64,000 nt of DNA, from NCBI RefSeq assembly GCF_000025565.1, contig NC_014121.1, positions 3,162,001-3,226,000 on the forward strand, in the 5' to 3' direction. Source of the DNA: Enterobacter cloacae subsp. cloacae ATCC 13047 (lineage in GTDB: Bacteria > Pseudomonadota > Gammaproteobacteria > Enterobacterales > Enterobacteriaceae). How positions within the stretch are numbered: position 1 is the stretch's first letter; the number at the start of each line of letters is the position of its first letter. The notes beneath the pieces were generated by a model that made no database searches, was not told the origin of the DNA, and saw nothing but the letters and a program-made list of their open reading frames with translations. Made by a program: the position numbers and the translations under genes. This document shows, piece by piece, positions 48,203 through 58,579 of the stretch.

Positions 48203-51200
48203 GGCCGTGCCCCCACTCGCGCAGGCGCTGGAACAGCACAAACAGTGCGGGGATGAACAGGATCCCCACCACGGTCGCCACCAGCATACCGCTGAATACC
48301 GTAGTACCAATGATGCGACGGCTTTGGGCACCCGCCCCGGTCGCCAGCATCATTGGCAGGACGCCAATGATGAACGATACCGCCGTCATCATTACCGCAC
48401 GGAAGCGGCGTGATGCTCCCTCGCGAGCCGCATCGACAATTGCTATCCCCTCCATGCGCCGCGCGCGGGCAAACTCGACGATAAGGATCGCGTTCTTGGC
48501 AGCAAGGGCTATCAGCAACACCAGGCCAATCTGCACATACACGTCGTTGGCGTAGCCGGCTATCCACAGCCAGACCAGCGCCCCGCCGATGGCGAACAGC
48601 ACCGAGAGCATTACGCTCGCCGGAAGCGTCCAGCTCTCGTACTGGGCGACGAGGAACAGCCACGCCATCACCACCGCCGCCAGCACGATCCAGATTGCCT
48701 GATTGCCGGTCTGCTGCTCCTGGTACGACATGCCGCTCCAGGCGTAGTCGTACCCGGCGGGCAGGCTCTGCGCCAGAATGTCGCCCATCGCCGCCATCGC
48801 AGTGCTGCTGCTCACCCCTTCCGCCGCGGAACCGCTCACCGACACCGACGGAAACTGGTTGTACTGCTGCAGGAACGGCGCACCAACGGTGGGCGTGATG
48901 GTCACGAGATTACTCAGGCGCACCCGCTCACCGTTGTTGCTGCGCACAAACAGCTCGCTGATTTGCCCGGCGCGCTCGCGCCACTGCATCTCATTTTGCA
49001 TCACCACATGGTAGACGCGGTTGTTGACGCTGAAATCGCCGGCACGCGTGCCGCCAAATGCGGTTTGCAGGCTGCTGAAGATGCGTGACACCGGTACGTC
49101 GAGACGCGCCGCACGCTCGCGATCAACGATCAGCGTCAGCTGCGGCACGTTGCTGCTCCAGGTGGTGAATACGCGGCTCAACTGCGGATGCTGGTTGGCT
49201 TTCACCAGCACCTCGCGGGTGATGCGCTCCAGCTCCGCCGGGCTCTGCCCCGCCTGCGCCTGAATACGCAGGTCGAAGCCGGAAGCATTGCCCAGCCCCG
49301 GCAGCGTCGGCGGGGCAAAGGTCATGATGGTTGCTTCCGGCAGCGCCAGCAGCTGGCGCTGAAGGGTACCCATCACGTCATCCAGCGGCGGACGCTCGCT
49401 CCAGTCCTTCAGCATGATGGAGATAAACCCGCCGTTGGAGGCGCTGGTGCCGTTGAGGATGTTAAACCCGGAGACCTGAATCACGTCTTCCACCGCCGGA
49501 TGTTTAGCAATTAATTCGCGTGCCGTAGCCATCACCGCCTCGGTGCGCTCCAGCGAGGCCGCTTCCGGCAACTGAACGCTGGCGAAGAAGTAGCCCTGAT
49601 CTTCCTGCGGCAGGAAGCCTTTAGGCATCGACATAAAGCTGAACACCACCACAGCCGCCGCGCCTGCGGTGGCCAGCAGTGCCAGCCACGGACGAAGGGT
49701 GAATATACTCACCATGCGGGAGTAGAGGCTACGCGTGGCCTCCAGCCCCCGGTTGAAGCCGCGGAAAATCGCCGCGGGCTGCGCCGGACGCGGACGCAGC
49801 AGCAGCGCACACAGCGCGGGTGTCAGCGTTAGCGCCACCAGGCTTGAGAGCGTTACGGCGGTGGAGAGCGTGACCGCAAACTGGCGGTACAGTTCGCCGA
49901 CAATCCCCGGCAGCAACGCCACCGGCACGAATACCGCCAGCAGCACCAGCGTCGTCGCGATCACCGGCCCGGCAATCTGGCGCAGCGCCAGCGCTGTCGC
50001 CGCAGTCCGGCTCTGCCCTTCCGCCATCAGCGTTTCAACACTCTCCACCACCACGATGGCGTCATCCACCACCATGGTCAGCGCCAGAATAATGGCGAAC
50101 AGGCTGAGCGTGTTGGCGGAATAGCCAAGCGTGTAGAGCACCGCAAAGGTGCCCACCAGCGACACCGGAATGGCAAGGGCGACAATCAGCGTGGCGCGCC
50201 AGCTCTGCAGGAACAGGGAGACGACCACCACCACCGCCAGCATCGTCAGCGCCAGGGAGACGCCAATCTCTTTAATGGTGGCAGCCACGAAGGTGGTGGT
50301 GTCGAATTTCACCTCATAAACCAGGTCGTCCGGGAAGCGCGTCGAGAGACGCTCCAGCTCTGCACGCACCGCCCCGGCGACGCGCAGGGCGTTAGCAGAC
50401 GGAGTGGGGTAAATACCAAGGTAGGCGGAGTCATGTCCGTTCAACTGCGCGCCGGAGCTGTAGCTGCGTGAGCCAAGTTCGATGGTGGCAACGTCCTGCA
50501 GGCGCACCAGTTGCCCCATCTCGCCCGCGCGGATGATGATGTTGGCAAACTCTTCTGCCTGGTTTAAGCGCCCCAGCCCGTTGATGGTCAGGGTCTGCTG
50601 CTGGCCGTTAAAGACCGGTGGTGTACCGACCTGGCCTGCCGCGCCCTGCACGTTCTGCTCGCGCAGCGCCTGCGCCACGTCGTCGGTGGTGACGTTGAGC
50701 GCGTTCATGCGATCGGGCCGCAGCCAGATGCGCATGCTGTAGTCGCGCGCGCCAAACATCTGCACCTGCCCGACGCCGGGCAAACGGGACAGCGCCTCGC
50801 GCACCTGAGTGCTGGCGTAGTTGCTGACAAACAGCGGCGTGTGGGTGTTTTCCGGTGAGTAAAGACTTACCCCCATCATCAGGTTGGTGGCGCGCTTGCG
50901 CACCTGCACGCCGTTTTGCTGTGCCTCGGCCGGTAGCTGTGCCGTGGCCTGCGACACGCGGTTTTGCACGTCGATGGCGGCCAGATCCGGGTCTGTCCCG
51001 GCAGCAAACGTGATGTTCAGGCTGTAGGTGCCTTCATCCGAACTGGTGGACTCCATATACAGCATGTGGTCCACGCCGTTAAGCTGGGTCTCCAGCGGCG
51101 TGGCGATGGCCTCGGCCACGTCAGCCGCGCTGGCCCCCGGCCATGACGCTGACACATTCACGACCGGCGGCGTGATCTGCGGATACTGCTCCACCGGGAT

Positions 51201-51287
51201 CAGCTTCAGCGCGATAGCCCCCAACAGGGTAATGACCAGCGCAATCACCATCGCAAAGCGCGGGCGTTTGATGAAAAACGTCAGCAT
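48153..51287 (-). CDS. RND efflux pump inner-membrane subunit (AcrB/MexF type)
   Basis: A 1044-residue proton-driven HAE1-family transporter: membrane segment 1 at about 9-28, periplasmic porter domain 1, segments 2-6 at about 335-500 with the proton-relay pair in [13 protein letters not shown], a second porter half and segments 8-12 at about 870-1025. It should export drugs or metabolites with the adaptor gene upstream. It is not identified as AcrB or OqxB. No outer-membrane factor or regulator gene is adjacent. Its 3' end runs 50 bases into ybdK. It follows the adaptor gene by nine bases. Confidence 0.93.
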   Translation of the reverse strand: MLTFFIKRPRFAMVIALVITLLGAIALKLIPVEQYPQITPPVVNVSASWPGASAADVAEAIATPLETQLNGVDHMLYMESTSSDEGTYSLNITFAAGTDPDLAAIDVQNRVSQATAQLPAEAQQNGVQVRKRATNLMMGVSLYSPENTHTPLFVSNYASTQVREALSRLPGVGQVQMFGARDYSMRIWLRPDRMNALNVTTDDVAQALREQNVQGAAGQVGTPPVFNGQQQTLTINGLGRLNQAEEFANIIIRAGEMGQLVRLQDVATIELGSRSYSSGAQLNGHDSAYLGIYPTPSANALRVAGAVRAELERLSTRFPDDLVYEVKFDTTTFVAATIKEIGVSLALTMLAVVVVVSLFLQSWRATLIVALAIPVSLVGTFAVLYTLGYSANTLSLFAIILALTMVVDDAIVVVESVETLMAEGQSRTAATALALRQIAGPVIATTLVLLAVFVPVALLPGIVGELYRQFAVTLSTAVTLSSLVALTLTPALCALLLRPRPAQPAAIFRGFNRGLEATRSLYSRMVSIFTLRPWLALLATAGAAAVVVFSFMSMPKGFLPQEDQGYFFASVQLPEAASLERTEAVMATARELIAKHPAVEDVIQVSGFNILNGTSASNGGFISIMLKDWSERPPLDDVMGTLQRQLLALPEATIMTFAPPTLPGLGNASGFDLRIQAQAGQSPAELERITREVLVKANQHPQLSRVFTTWSSNVPQLTLIVDRERAARLDVPVSRIFSSLQTAFGGTRAGDFSVNNRVYHVVMQNEMQWRERAGQISELFVRSNNGERVRLSNLVTITPTVGAPFLQQYNQFPSVSVSGSAAEGVSSSTAMAAMGDILAQSLPAGYDYAWSGMSYQEQQTGNQAIWIVLAAVVMAWLFLVAQYESWTLPASVMLSVLFAIGGALVWLWIAGYANDVYVQIGLVLLIALAAKNAILIVEFARARRMEGIAIVDAAREGASRRFRAVMMTAVSFIIGVLPMMLATGAGAQSRRIIGTTVFSGMLVATVVGILFIPALFVLFQRLREWGHGLTDSSPTARSASEPEK

Positions 51288-51296
51288 GATGGCTCC

Positions 51297-52361
51297 TTAA
51301 TTCAGTATCTGGACGGCAGCGCCGGGCTGAACACGCTGCACGCCGTCAGCGATCGCTCGCTCACCAGGCTGTACGCCAGAGGCGATCTGGAACTGCTGCC
51401 CGATCTGTCCGGCGACCGTCAGCGGACGTTTTTCCGCCTTGCCGTCGGCGTTTACCACCCAGGCGAAGAAACCGTCGTCATTCTGCTGTACGGCAGCGGC
51501 GGGCAGCGTCATAACCGGCGTTGCGCTGGCGGGCCGCAGAAAAACATTCACATTGCCGCCGGGCAGCAGCTGATGGCGTGGATTGGCGAATTCGGCGCGC
51601 AGCATCACGCTGGCGGTGCGCGGGTCGATGCGGTTGTCCACCGACGTCAGCTCGCCGACGATGCGCTGGCCGTTGCTGTCAATTAATGCCTGCCAGGCCT
51701 GCTTCATGGTGCGGAGATCGGTATGCTTGCCGACTTTAGCGGCAAAGGTGCCCTCTTCCAGCGCAAAAGCGATGCGGATCGGATCCAGCTGCACCACATC
51801 CACCAGTACACCGCTTGCGGGGTTGACCAGGCTGCCGACGTGGAAGTTGCTGTGCCCCACGCGCCCAGCAATCGGTGACGTGATGCGCGTGTACCCCAGC
51901 GTCACGTTGCGGGTTTCCAGCCGGGCTTTCGCCTGCTCCAGCGCGGCGCGGGCGACATCGCGCTGCATACGGGCGTTATCCACATCGTGGCGGCTGATGG
52001 CGTTGTTGTTGCCCAGGCTTTCAAAACGGGAGAGCTGCTGCTGCGCCTGCCGCAGCGTGGCTTCGGCGCTTGTCACCTCGGCCTGGGCCAGACGCACGGC
52101 AGCACGCGGCTCGGCATCATCCAGTTCGAACAGCACGTCGCCTTTTTTCACATATTGCCCGTCGCGGAAGTTGATTTTGGTTATCACGCCTTCCGTGCGT
52201 GCGCGCAACTCAACGGTGTGAATCGCCTCGATGCGGCCCGGGATCTGGCGTTCAGCAGCGTGGGTAGTTTGTTCCACGGTGGCAACGCGAACAGGGATGG
52301 CGGCGGCAAAGGCAGGTGGCAGGGTGAAGGTAAGCAGTGCGAACAGGAGTGGGAATTTCAT
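51297..52361 (-). CDS. RND efflux pump periplasmic adaptor (membrane fusion protein)
   Basis: A 354-residue membrane-fusion protein, partner of the RND subunit nine bases downstream. A signal sequence (about 1-19, ending FAAA) lacks a lipobox Cys, so it is probably a soluble or N-anchored adaptor. Lipoyl halves are seen in ARTEGVITKINFRDGQYVKKGD and IAGRVGHSNFHVGSLV, on either side of a coiled-coil hairpin (about 90-155). Confidence 0.92.
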   Translation of the reverse strand: MKFPLLFALLTFTLPPAFAAAIPVRVATVEQTTHAAERQIPGRIEAIHTVELRARTEGVITKINFRDGQYVKKGDVLFELDDAEPRAAVRLAQAEVTSAEATLRQAQQQLSRFESLGNNNAISRHDVDNARMQRDVARAALEQAKARLETRNVTLGYTRITSPIAGRVGHSNFHVGSLVNPASGVLVDVVQLDPIRIAFALEEGTFAAKVGKHTDLRTMKQAWQALIDSNGQRIVGELTSVDNRIDPRTASVMLRAEFANPRHQLLPGGNVNVFLRPASATPVMTLPAAAVQQNDDGFFAWVVNADGKAEKRPLTVAGQIGQQFQIASGVQPGERAIADGVQRVQPGAAVQILN

Positions 52362-52381
52362 GGGAGTACCTCAGGGTTGTT

Positions 52382-52460
52382 GCCCTCACCCCGGCCCTCT
52401 CCCACCGGGAGAGGGAGGTCAGGGTCCCCTCTCCCTGTGGGAGAGGGTTAGGGTGAGGGC
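52382..52460. repeat. Inverted pair of interspersed repeats, copies F1 and F2
   Basis: Two copies of the palindromic element in opposite orientation (52382-52416 and about 52425-52460), the same inverted arrangement as at 11908. It lies between the end of the P-type ATPase gene and the start of the adaptor gene, both on the minus strand, so it probably limits read-through into the pump operon. Confidence 0.82.
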
Positions 52461-52466
52461 AAAAGG

Positions 52467-55175
52467 TTATGCAGCCTTACGGAACCTGCGGGTGAGTCGC
52501 TTCTCGATTTCGACGACGAAGAACATCACGCCCGCTACCGCAAGCGTTACGAACCAGTAGCGCAGCGGCAGCGCTTCCGTCCCGAACAGCATCTGCATAA
52601 ACGGCAGGTAGATGATGGCCGCCTGAAGCAGGAACAGCACGCCGGTAACCAGCCAGATCCCTTTGTTTGCCAGCAGGCCGCGGTTCAGGGAGAACCCTTC
52701 GGTATTGCGGCAGTTGATCATGTACACCCACTGGGCACAGACCAGCATCTGCAGCAGCACGGTGCGGATGAACTCCGCGCTGTGACCGCGCGGGGCCAGC
52801 AGGGCTTCCAGCGCAAAGGCGGCGATGGCAATCATGGTGCCCACAAAGGCCACGCGCCACACGGCATACGCGTCCATCACATGCTGCCCGGTCTGACGCG
52901 GCGGACGGCGCATGATGTTGCGCTCGGCGGCTTCAAACGCCAGGCCGAAGGAGAGCGTGGCGGAGGTTGCCATGTTCATCCACAGAATCAGTACCGGCGT
53001 GAGCGGAATGATGTTCCCCGCCAGCAGCGCAATCACAATCAGCAGCCCCTGCGCCAGGTTAGTTGGCATGATGAACAGAATGGTTTTCTTCAGGTTGTCG
53101 TAGACACGACGCCCCTCTTTTACCGCGCTGGCAATGGTGGCGAAGTTATCGTCCGTCAGGACCATGTCCGCCGCCTCTTTGGTCACTTCCGTGCCTTTGA
53201 TGCCCATCGCAATACCCACGTCCGCCTGACGCAGCGCCGGGGCATCGTTCACGCCGTCGCCGGTCATGCCGACGATTTCGCCTTTGTCCTGCAGCGCTTT
53301 CACCAGGCGCAGCTTATGCTCCGGGCTGGTACGGGCGAAGATGTCATACTTCACCGCCGCGTCCGCCAGCTCGGTGTCATCCATCTTCTCCAGCTGGTAG
53401 CCGGTCACCGCCTGCTCGCTGTTGGTGATCCCCAGCATCTGGCCAATGCTCATTGCCGTCTGCGGGTGATCGCCGGTGATCATCTTCACGCGGATCCCCG
53501 CCTGCTGGCAGGCGTTAATGGCGTCAATGGCTTCCGGGCGCGGTGGATCCATCATCCCGGCGATACCGAGGAAGATCAGACCGTGGCTGAGATCGTCATG
53601 CGTCAGCGCCTGCTCGCCGTTTGCCGGTTTGAACGCTGCGGCCACCATACGCAGCCCCTGGCGCGCATAGCGCTCCATCTCGCTTTCCCAGTACGCACGG
53701 TCAAACGCCTGCGCACCGTTGCGGGTCTGCTGCTGTGCGCAGAGGGCGAAAATCACATCCGGCGCGCCGGTGATCAGGATTTGCTCCTCACTGCCAATCT
53801 GGTAGTGGGTGCTCATGTACTTGTACTGCGAGTCGAACGGGATTTTGTTAATCAACGTGGTCATGACCGGCGCGAGGTGGGCTTTCGCCGCCAGCACCTT
53901 CAGCGCGCCTTCGGTCGGCCCACCGGTGATGCCCCACAGGCCGCGCTCGTCCTGAATCAGCTGGCTGTCATTGCACAGGTCGATGGTGCGCAGGTACTGC
54001 TCCAGCACGGTGTCCGGCTGGATCTGCATCGGCTCGTCGCTGCCTTCCAGGTAAATGTTGCCCACCGGCTCGTAGCTGTTGCCGTCCACGCGGTAGCAGG
54101 CGTCAGCGGTGATGATGGCCTTCACCGTCATTTCGTTCATGGTCAGGGTGCCGGTTTTATCCGAGCAGACCACGGTCATCGCCCCCAGGGTTTCAACCGT
54201 TGGCAGCTTGCGGATAATCGCCCGCTTGCGCGCCATCGCCTGTACACCCAGCGAGAGGATAATGGAGATAATCGCCGGCAGACCTTCCGGTACGGACGCC
54301 ACCGCCAGGCTAATCAGCGAGAGCAGCAGCTCGCCCATTGGGATCTCGCGGAACACCAGGCTGAAGATAAACAGCGCCGCCATCATCGCCAGAATAATGG
54401 CGAAGATAGCCTTGCCCAGCTTGTCCATCTGTACCAGCAGCGGCGTGCGGTGTTTTTCAATCCCATCCATCATCTGGTTGATGTGGCCAAGCTCGGTCTC
54501 CTGCCCGGTGGCAATCACCACGCCGATCCCCCCACCCGCGCTTACGGTGGTGCCCGAGAAGACCAGGTTAGTGCGATCGCCCAACGGCAGTTCACCGTTC
54601 AGCGGGTTGGTGTGTTTATCTACCACCGTTGATTCGCCGGTGAGAATCGCCTCTTCCACGCGTAAATTATGTGCTTCGATTAAGCGCATATCTGCGGGAA
54701 TACGATCCCCCGCACGTAAAACAATAATATCGCCCGGAACTATTTCAGTTGTGGGTATTGTTTCATGGTTGCCATCGCGAATAACACGCGCCTCGCTGGA
54801 GAGCATATTACGAATACTCTTCAACGATTTTTCCGCGTTGCTTTCCTGAATATGACCAATTAACGCATTGATCACCGCCACGCCTAAAATAACCAGCGTA
54901 TCAACCCAGTGGCCCATTATTGCCGTTAATACGGCTGCGGCCAGCAGGACATAAATCAGAACATCATTAAAATGGGCTAAAAAACGCAGCCAGGCGGGTT
55001 TACCTTTTTTCTCTGGCAGCGCATTCGGGCCATGTTTTTGCAAACGCGCCTGCGCCTCTGCACGCTCCAGACCTGTGGCCTGGCTCTGGGTGTGCGCAAG
55101 CACCTGCTCTACGGTCTGCTGGTATGCCAGCCCGCCGGAAGGCGGCACGTTCGGGGACAATTTTTTTTCGGTCAT
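52467..55175 (-). CDS. P2-type cation-transporting ATPase
   Basis: A 902-residue P-type ATPase of the Ca2+/Na+ (P2) branch. An N-terminal cation-ATPase domain is followed by two membrane segments (about 60-105), the actuator motif LTGES near 180, the pump segment with VPEGLP, the phosphorylation site DKTGTLT near 340, the nucleotide domain, the hinge TGDGVNDAPA near 625 and six C-terminal segments. The VPEGLP motif and length fit a calcium or general divalent-cation exporter; the ion is not certain. Single gene, with a 36-codon membrane ORF divergent from its promoter. Confidence 0.92.
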   Translation of the reverse strand: MTEKKLSPNVPPSGGLAYQQTVEQVLAHTQSQATGLERAEAQARLQKHGPNALPEKKGKPAWLRFLAHFNDVLIYVLLAAAVLTAIMGHWVDTLVILGVAVINALIGHIQESNAEKSLKSIRNMLSSEARVIRDGNHETIPTTEIVPGDIIVLRAGDRIPADMRLIEAHNLRVEEAILTGESTVVDKHTNPLNGELPLGDRTNLVFSGTTVSAGGGIGVVIATGQETELGHINQMMDGIEKHRTPLLVQMDKLGKAIFAIILAMMAALFIFSLVFREIPMGELLLSLISLAVASVPEGLPAIISIILSLGVQAMARKRAIIRKLPTVETLGAMTVVCSDKTGTLTMNEMTVKAIITADACYRVDGNSYEPVGNIYLEGSDEPMQIQPDTVLEQYLRTIDLCNDSQLIQDERGLWGITGGPTEGALKVLAAKAHLAPVMTTLINKIPFDSQYKYMSTHYQIGSEEQILITGAPDVIFALCAQQQTRNGAQAFDRAYWESEMERYARQGLRMVAAAFKPANGEQALTHDDLSHGLIFLGIAGMMDPPRPEAIDAINACQQAGIRVKMITGDHPQTAMSIGQMLGITNSEQAVTGYQLEKMDDTELADAAVKYDIFARTSPEHKLRLVKALQDKGEIVGMTGDGVNDAPALRQADVGIAMGIKGTEVTKEAADMVLTDDNFATIASAVKEGRRVYDNLKKTILFIMPTNLAQGLLIVIALLAGNIIPLTPVLILWMNMATSATLSFGLAFEAAERNIMRRPPRQTGQHVMDAYAVWRVAFVGTMIAIAAFALEALLAPRGHSAEFIRTVLLQMLVCAQWVYMINCRNTEGFSLNRGLLANKGIWLVTGVLFLLQAAIIYLPFMQMLFGTEALPLRYWFVTLAVAGVMFFVVEIEKRLTRRFRKAA

Positions 55176-55372
55176 CGTATTTTTCCTTCAATATCCGGTG
55201 AACTGAAGCCTGAATTCCTTTCGGGCTAAAATAAATTCATTTTAAAGTCTTGCGAGTAAAATTGATCTACCGCAATATAATGACTTCTCGGTTATTCAAA
55301 ACTGCATAAAACTATTTCGATGAGCCAATTTTTACAAAATATTTCTAAACCAACTTTAAACGAGGAGGAACC

Positions 55373-55483
55373 ATGTTTGGTATTTATCGCGGACGCCGTC
55401 TGGCGTTATACATTATCGCAGCCATTGTTATTGCAACGTTAATTGGATATAGCACCTATTCCTTTGTAAAATTATTTTCGTAA
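55373..55483 (+). CDS. 36-residue single-span membrane protein
   Basis: A small frame with an excellent ribosome site (GAGGAGGA, seven bases before ATG). The product has a basic N-terminus (IYRGRR), one hydrophobic segment of about 20 residues (LALYIIAAIVIATLIGY) and a short polar end. Divergent from the P2 ATPase gene with 197 bases between the starts, so joint control is possible. It fits the class of small inner-membrane regulators of transporters but resembles none that I recognise. Confidence 0.65.
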   Translation: MFGIYRGRRLALYIIAAIVIATLIGYSTYSFVKLFS

Positions 55484-55504
55484 TCCAGACATTAATTGAC
55501 ATAA

Positions 55505-55525
55505 CGCGATATTGTTTTAATCGCG
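55505..55525 (+). terminator. Hairpin after the 36-residue ORF
   Basis: Stem CGCGAT / ATCGCG with a nine-base loop, 21 bases after the stop, followed by T-rich sequence after a short gap. Weak terminator candidate that supports the small ORF being a transcription unit of its own. Confidence 0.4.
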
Positions 55526-55664
55526 CGTGAGGATTTATTTTTATTTTACGAATAAGAAGCTGATAAGCGGTGATTATTTCAGTGAAACCGGGTGGGTGGG
55601 TTTATATTGCTTTACGTTCCGGGATGCCGGACAATGACATTTTTAACTGACGATTAACATTACG

Positions 55665-55913
55665 ATGAAACACCCGTTAGAATCGCTGCTCACTGCGGGC
55701 GGCATTTTATTGCTGGCCCTGCTTTCGTGCCTGCTGCTACCGGCACCCTCTCTCGGGCTGGTGCTGGCGCAGAAGCTGGTTCAGACCTTCCACATGGTCG
55801 ACCTTAACCAGCTCTACACCATTCTGTTCTGCGTGTGGTTCTTACTGCTCGGCGCCATCGAATTCTTTGTGCTGCGTTTCGTCTGGCGCCGCTGGTTTTC
55901 TCTGGCGTCGTAA
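55665..55913 (+). CDS. ybdJ: Inner-membrane protein YbdJ (DUF1158)
   Basis: An 82-residue protein with two membrane segments (about 9-31 and 50-72), clearly YbdJ: MKHPLESLLTAGGILLLALLSC and RFVWRRWFSL match the E. coli protein. Function unknown. In E. coli it is beside ybdK; here the RND pump and ATPase genes lie between. Confidence 0.93.
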   Translation: MKHPLESLLTAGGILLLALLSCLLLPAPSLGLVLAQKLVQTFHMVDLNQLYTILFCVWFLLLGAIEFFVLRFVWRRWFSLAS

Positions 55914-55920
55914 GCGTGAT

Positions 55921-55953
55921 GCAGGCCCGGTCAGGCGAAACCGCCACCGGGTA
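55921..55953. repeat. REP element between ybdJ and ramA
   Basis: REP-type palindrome (GCAGGCCCGGTCAGGC with CCGCCACCGGG) between the convergent ends of ybdJ and ramA. Confidence 0.75.
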
Positions 55954-55960
55954 AAACAGC

Positions 55961-56302
55961 TCAGTGTGCCCTGCTGTGGTTCTCTTTACGATACGCCCCA
56001 GGCGGCTGGTTGAACGTGCGGGTGAAGATGCGAGTGAAGGTCTGCTGCGAGTCAAACCCGTAACGCAGGCAGATGTCGTATACCCGGGCGTCTGATTCGC
56101 GCAGATCCCGCGCCGCCAGCAGCAGCTTGCGTTCACGGATATAGCGCCCCAGACTCTCCCCTTTGTATTGCATAAACAGCCGCTGCAGGTGCCATTTCGA
56201 GTAACCCGCATGGCGGGCAATCTCTTCGATACGTAATGGCTGGTGCAGGTTATCGTCGATCCACTCGACGATAGTGTCGATGACTTGAGCGGAAATGGTC
56301 AT
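55961..56302 (-). CDS. ramA: AraC-type multidrug-resistance activator RamA
   Basis: A 113-residue stand-alone AraC/XylS DNA-binding protein of the MarA/SoxS/RamA group. The two helix-turn-helix motifs are at about 28-50 (IEEIARHAGYSKWHLQRLF) and 78-100 (VYDICLRYGFDSQQTFTRIF). It activates acrAB-tolC and reduces porin expression. The ATG giving MTISAQVIDTIVEW is chosen; 15 codons upstream are not conserved. Second gene of romA-ramA, repressed by RamR. Confidence 0.97.
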   Translation of the reverse strand: MTISAQVIDTIVEWIDDNLHQPLRIEEIARHAGYSKWHLQRLFMQYKGESLGRYIRERKLLLAARDLRESDARVYDICLRYGFDSQQTFTRIFTRTFNQPPGAYRKENHSRAH

Positions 56303-56334
56303 ACTGCTCTCCCCTTCAGCTTCCTGATTGATCA

Positions 56335-57438
56335 TTATTCCCACCACTCACGAAATGTTTGCGTGGGATCACTCACCCGGACAGGCTCGCCCAGCGCGGG
56401 TGTCAACAGCCGATAATTTTTGTCCTTGCTGGCTTTTGCCAGTTGGATCAGCGGATCGTTCCAGGTATGTTTCGCCAGCACGAAGCGCCCGTTATGTCCC
56501 GGCACCACGGCTTTCGCGTTCAGATCCACCGAGGCCTGCGCCGTCTCTTCCGGCAGCATATGGATGTACTTCCAGTCCTGGTCGTACTGACCGTTTTCCA
56601 TAATGGCTAAATCCACCTCGCCAAACTGCTCGCCGATGGCCTTAAAATGCGGCCCGTAACCTGAATCGCCGCTGTAATAAATCTTCTGTTCGGGCGTAAC
56701 GAACATAAAACTGCCCCACAGGGTTTGATTGCGCTTGATGCCGCGCCCGGAGAAGTGACGCGCAGGCAGTACATGTACCGTCAGCGCCTCGCTGATGCGC
56801 ACCGACTGGTTCCAGTCGCGCTCTTCAATAATCTCCGGCTTCATTCCCCAGTAACGCAGGTGCGATCCCACGCCCAGCGGAGTGACCACGCGTTTCACCT
56901 TTGGCAGCAGCGCCGTGATGGTGGCGTAATCCAGGTGATCGTAGTGATCGTGCGAAATGATCAGCAGGTCGATCTCCGGCATGCTGCTCGCCTGCCAGGG
57001 ATATTCCCCGGCGAAGGCTTTGTTGAGGAATGAAAACGGCGCGGCGTAATTCCCGAGAACGGGGTCGATAAGGATCCGTTTCCCCGCCAGCTGCATATAC
57101 CAGGAGGAGTGACCGAGCCACACCAGCGTCTCCTGCTCCCGCGGCAGGCTTGCGAGATCGGTTTTCACCAGCGGCAGCGGCTGTGCAGGACGGGCGTTTT
57201 CGGTCTTTTTGGTCAGGAACTCCCACATCGCCACCAGCATATTTTTGTCGCCGTTATAGCCTGGCGTGGGCAACGTATTGTGGAATTTGCCGTCGCGATA
57301 CTGCGGCGAGGCCTCCACTTCCGTGAGCTGCGCACCCTGCGGTGGCTGACCAAATCCGGCATTCAGAACAAACGGTAAACTCGCGGCTGAAGCAATAATC
57401 ATGACAAACACCACGCAGATGAAGAGGGACTTTTTCAT
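56335..57438 (-). CDS. romA: Metallo-beta-lactamase-fold protein RomA
   Basis: A 367-residue protein with an N-terminal membrane anchor or signal (about 5-25) and a metallo-beta-lactamase fold of the YfnL/NAPE-PLD type. Metal ligands are visible in SHDHYDHLD (near 175), RHFSGRG, SGDSGYG and VPGHNG. It resembles enterobacterial RomA, linked in E. cloacae to outer-membrane protein reduction and drug resistance. It is 32 bases upstream of ramA in the same transcript, with the RamR operator upstream. Confidence 0.94.
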   Translation of the reverse strand: MKKSLFICVVFVMIIASAASLPFVLNAGFGQPPQGAQLTEVEASPQYRDGKFHNTLPTPGYNGDKNMLVAMWEFLTKKTENARPAQPLPLVKTDLASLPREQETLVWLGHSSWYMQLAGKRILIDPVLGNYAAPFSFLNKAFAGEYPWQASSMPEIDLLIISHDHYDHLDYATITALLPKVKRVVTPLGVGSHLRYWGMKPEIIEERDWNQSVRISEALTVHVLPARHFSGRGIKRNQTLWGSFMFVTPEQKIYYSGDSGYGPHFKAIGEQFGEVDLAIMENGQYDQDWKYIHMLPEETAQASVDLNAKAVVPGHNGRFVLAKHTWNDPLIQLAKASKDKNYRLLTPALGEPVRVSDPTQTFREWWE

Positions 57439-57492
57439 ATCCTGACCCGAAAACGCGCCCCATCCGATGGTTTGCGCGGGCTGAACTTGATT

Positions 57493-57512
57493 ATGAGTGA
57501 GTAAGCACTCAT
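57493..57512. promoter_or_regulatory. RamR operator upstream of romA-ramA
   Basis: Perfect palindrome ATGAGTG-N6-CACTCAT, the known RamR binding sequence, in the romA-ramR gap 55 bases upstream of the romA start. Intact, so RamR repression of romA-ramA is expected to work. Confidence 0.9.
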
Positions 57513-57628
57513 TATAGATATGATGATAAAGTCGTCAAGACGTTTTCGATCTTTGACATTCCGCGTTGCAGCGGGTCAAAGCACGTGTTTCAATCAGGGT
57601 TTTTACAATTGACAGGAGGAAAAATTTA

Positions 57629-58219
57629 GTGGCACGTCCGAAGAGTGAAGATAAAAAACAGGCCTTACTGGACGCCGCAACCGCGGCATTTGCGCAGTCA
57701 GGTATTGCCGCCTCAACGGCGTTAATTGCCCGTAAAGCGGGCGTCGCCGAAGGTACCCTGTTCCGCTACTTTGCTACCAAAGACGATCTGCTGAATGCCC
57801 TCTACCTGCACCTCAAGCAGGACCTCTGTCAATCAATGCTCTCTAATCTGGATCGCAGCCTTACCACACCGAAAGAGCATACGCGAAACATCTGGAACAG
57901 CTATGTGGACTGGGGGATTCGTAACCCCGTGGCGCATGCGGCAATCCGCCAGATAGGCGTGAGTGAAAAGCTGAGCGCCGAAACGGAACTGGCGGTGAAA
58001 GAGATGTTCCCGGAGCTGCATGAACTCTGCCGCCGCTCGGTGCGCCAGGTATTTATGTCCGATGAGTTTAAAACCTTTGGCGATGCGCTTTTCTTATCGC
58101 TTGCCGAATCCACAATGGAATTTGCCACCCGCGATCCTTCTCGCGCCGTCGATTTTAAAGCGCTCGGGTTTGAGGTTATGTGGCGCGGGCTTGCCCAGGA
58201 AGAGAGCGATGGACAGTAA
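57629..58219 (+). CDS. ramR: TetR-family repressor RamR
   Basis: A 196-residue TetR-family repressor of romA-ramA. The helix-turn-helix is at about 25-50 ([27 protein letters not shown]); the ligand domain follows, including the conserved Trp/Phe-rich [15 protein letters not shown]. The frame is intact, with no truncation of the kind that causes ramA overexpression in resistant isolates. GTG at 57629 is used, with AGGAGGA ahead; an ATG at 57566 would add 21 residues. Its stop overlaps the ybdF start by 11 bases. Confidence 0.94.
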   Translation: MARPKSEDKKQALLDAATAAFAQSGIAASTALIARKAGVAEGTLFRYFATKDDLLNALYLHLKQDLCQSMLSNLDRSLTTPKEHTRNIWNSYVDWGIRNPVAHAAIRQIGVSEKLSAETELAVKEMFPELHELCRRSVRQVFMSDEFKTFGDALFLSLAESTMEFATRDPSRAVDFKALGFEVMWRGLAQEESDGQ

Positions 58220-58577
58220 ATCCCTGCAGGAGCACGCCAAACGCGTGGCGCTGGAGCTGCCTTTCACCGAACACTGCTGGCCGTTTGGGCCAGAATACGA
58301 TGTGTTTAAGATAGGCGGAAAAATTTTTATGCTGATGGGCACCGTACATGGACGGCCCCACGTCAGCCTGAAGTCAGACCCGGAAAAATCGCTGTTAAAC
58401 CAGCAGATTTATCGCGGGGTGGAACCGGGCTATCACCTCAATAAAAAACACTGGATTTCCCTCTACGGTACCGACGACGTCACGCCAGAACTGGTGACCG
58501 ATCTCATCAATGACTCGTGGAATCTGGTGGTGGATAAGCTGCCGAAAAAAGACCAGAAGTGGATCAGACCGGTTTGA
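58209..58577 (+). CDS. ybdF: YjbR/MmcQ family protein YbdF
   Basis: A 122-residue protein of the MmcQ/YjbR (DUF419) fold, DNA-binding in some relatives: [30 protein letters not shown] near the start, and the C-terminal helix with [11 protein letters not shown]. Recognised as E. coli YbdF by sequence and by its place beside nfsB. The ATG at 58209 overlaps the end of ramR by 11 bases, so the two are probably co-transcribed. Confidence 0.92.
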   Translation: MDSKSLQEHAKRVALELPFTEHCWPFGPEYDVFKIGGKIFMLMGTVHGRPHVSLKSDPEKSLLNQQIYRGVEPGYHLNKKHWISLYGTDDVTPELVTDLINDSWNLVVDKLPKKDQKWIRPV

Positions 58578-58579
58578 TT

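Noticed and set aside
52782..54632. Open frame of 616 codons opposite the P-type ATPase
   Set aside because: Antisense to conserved ATPase motifs, basic low-complexity product, so a codon-bias artefact.
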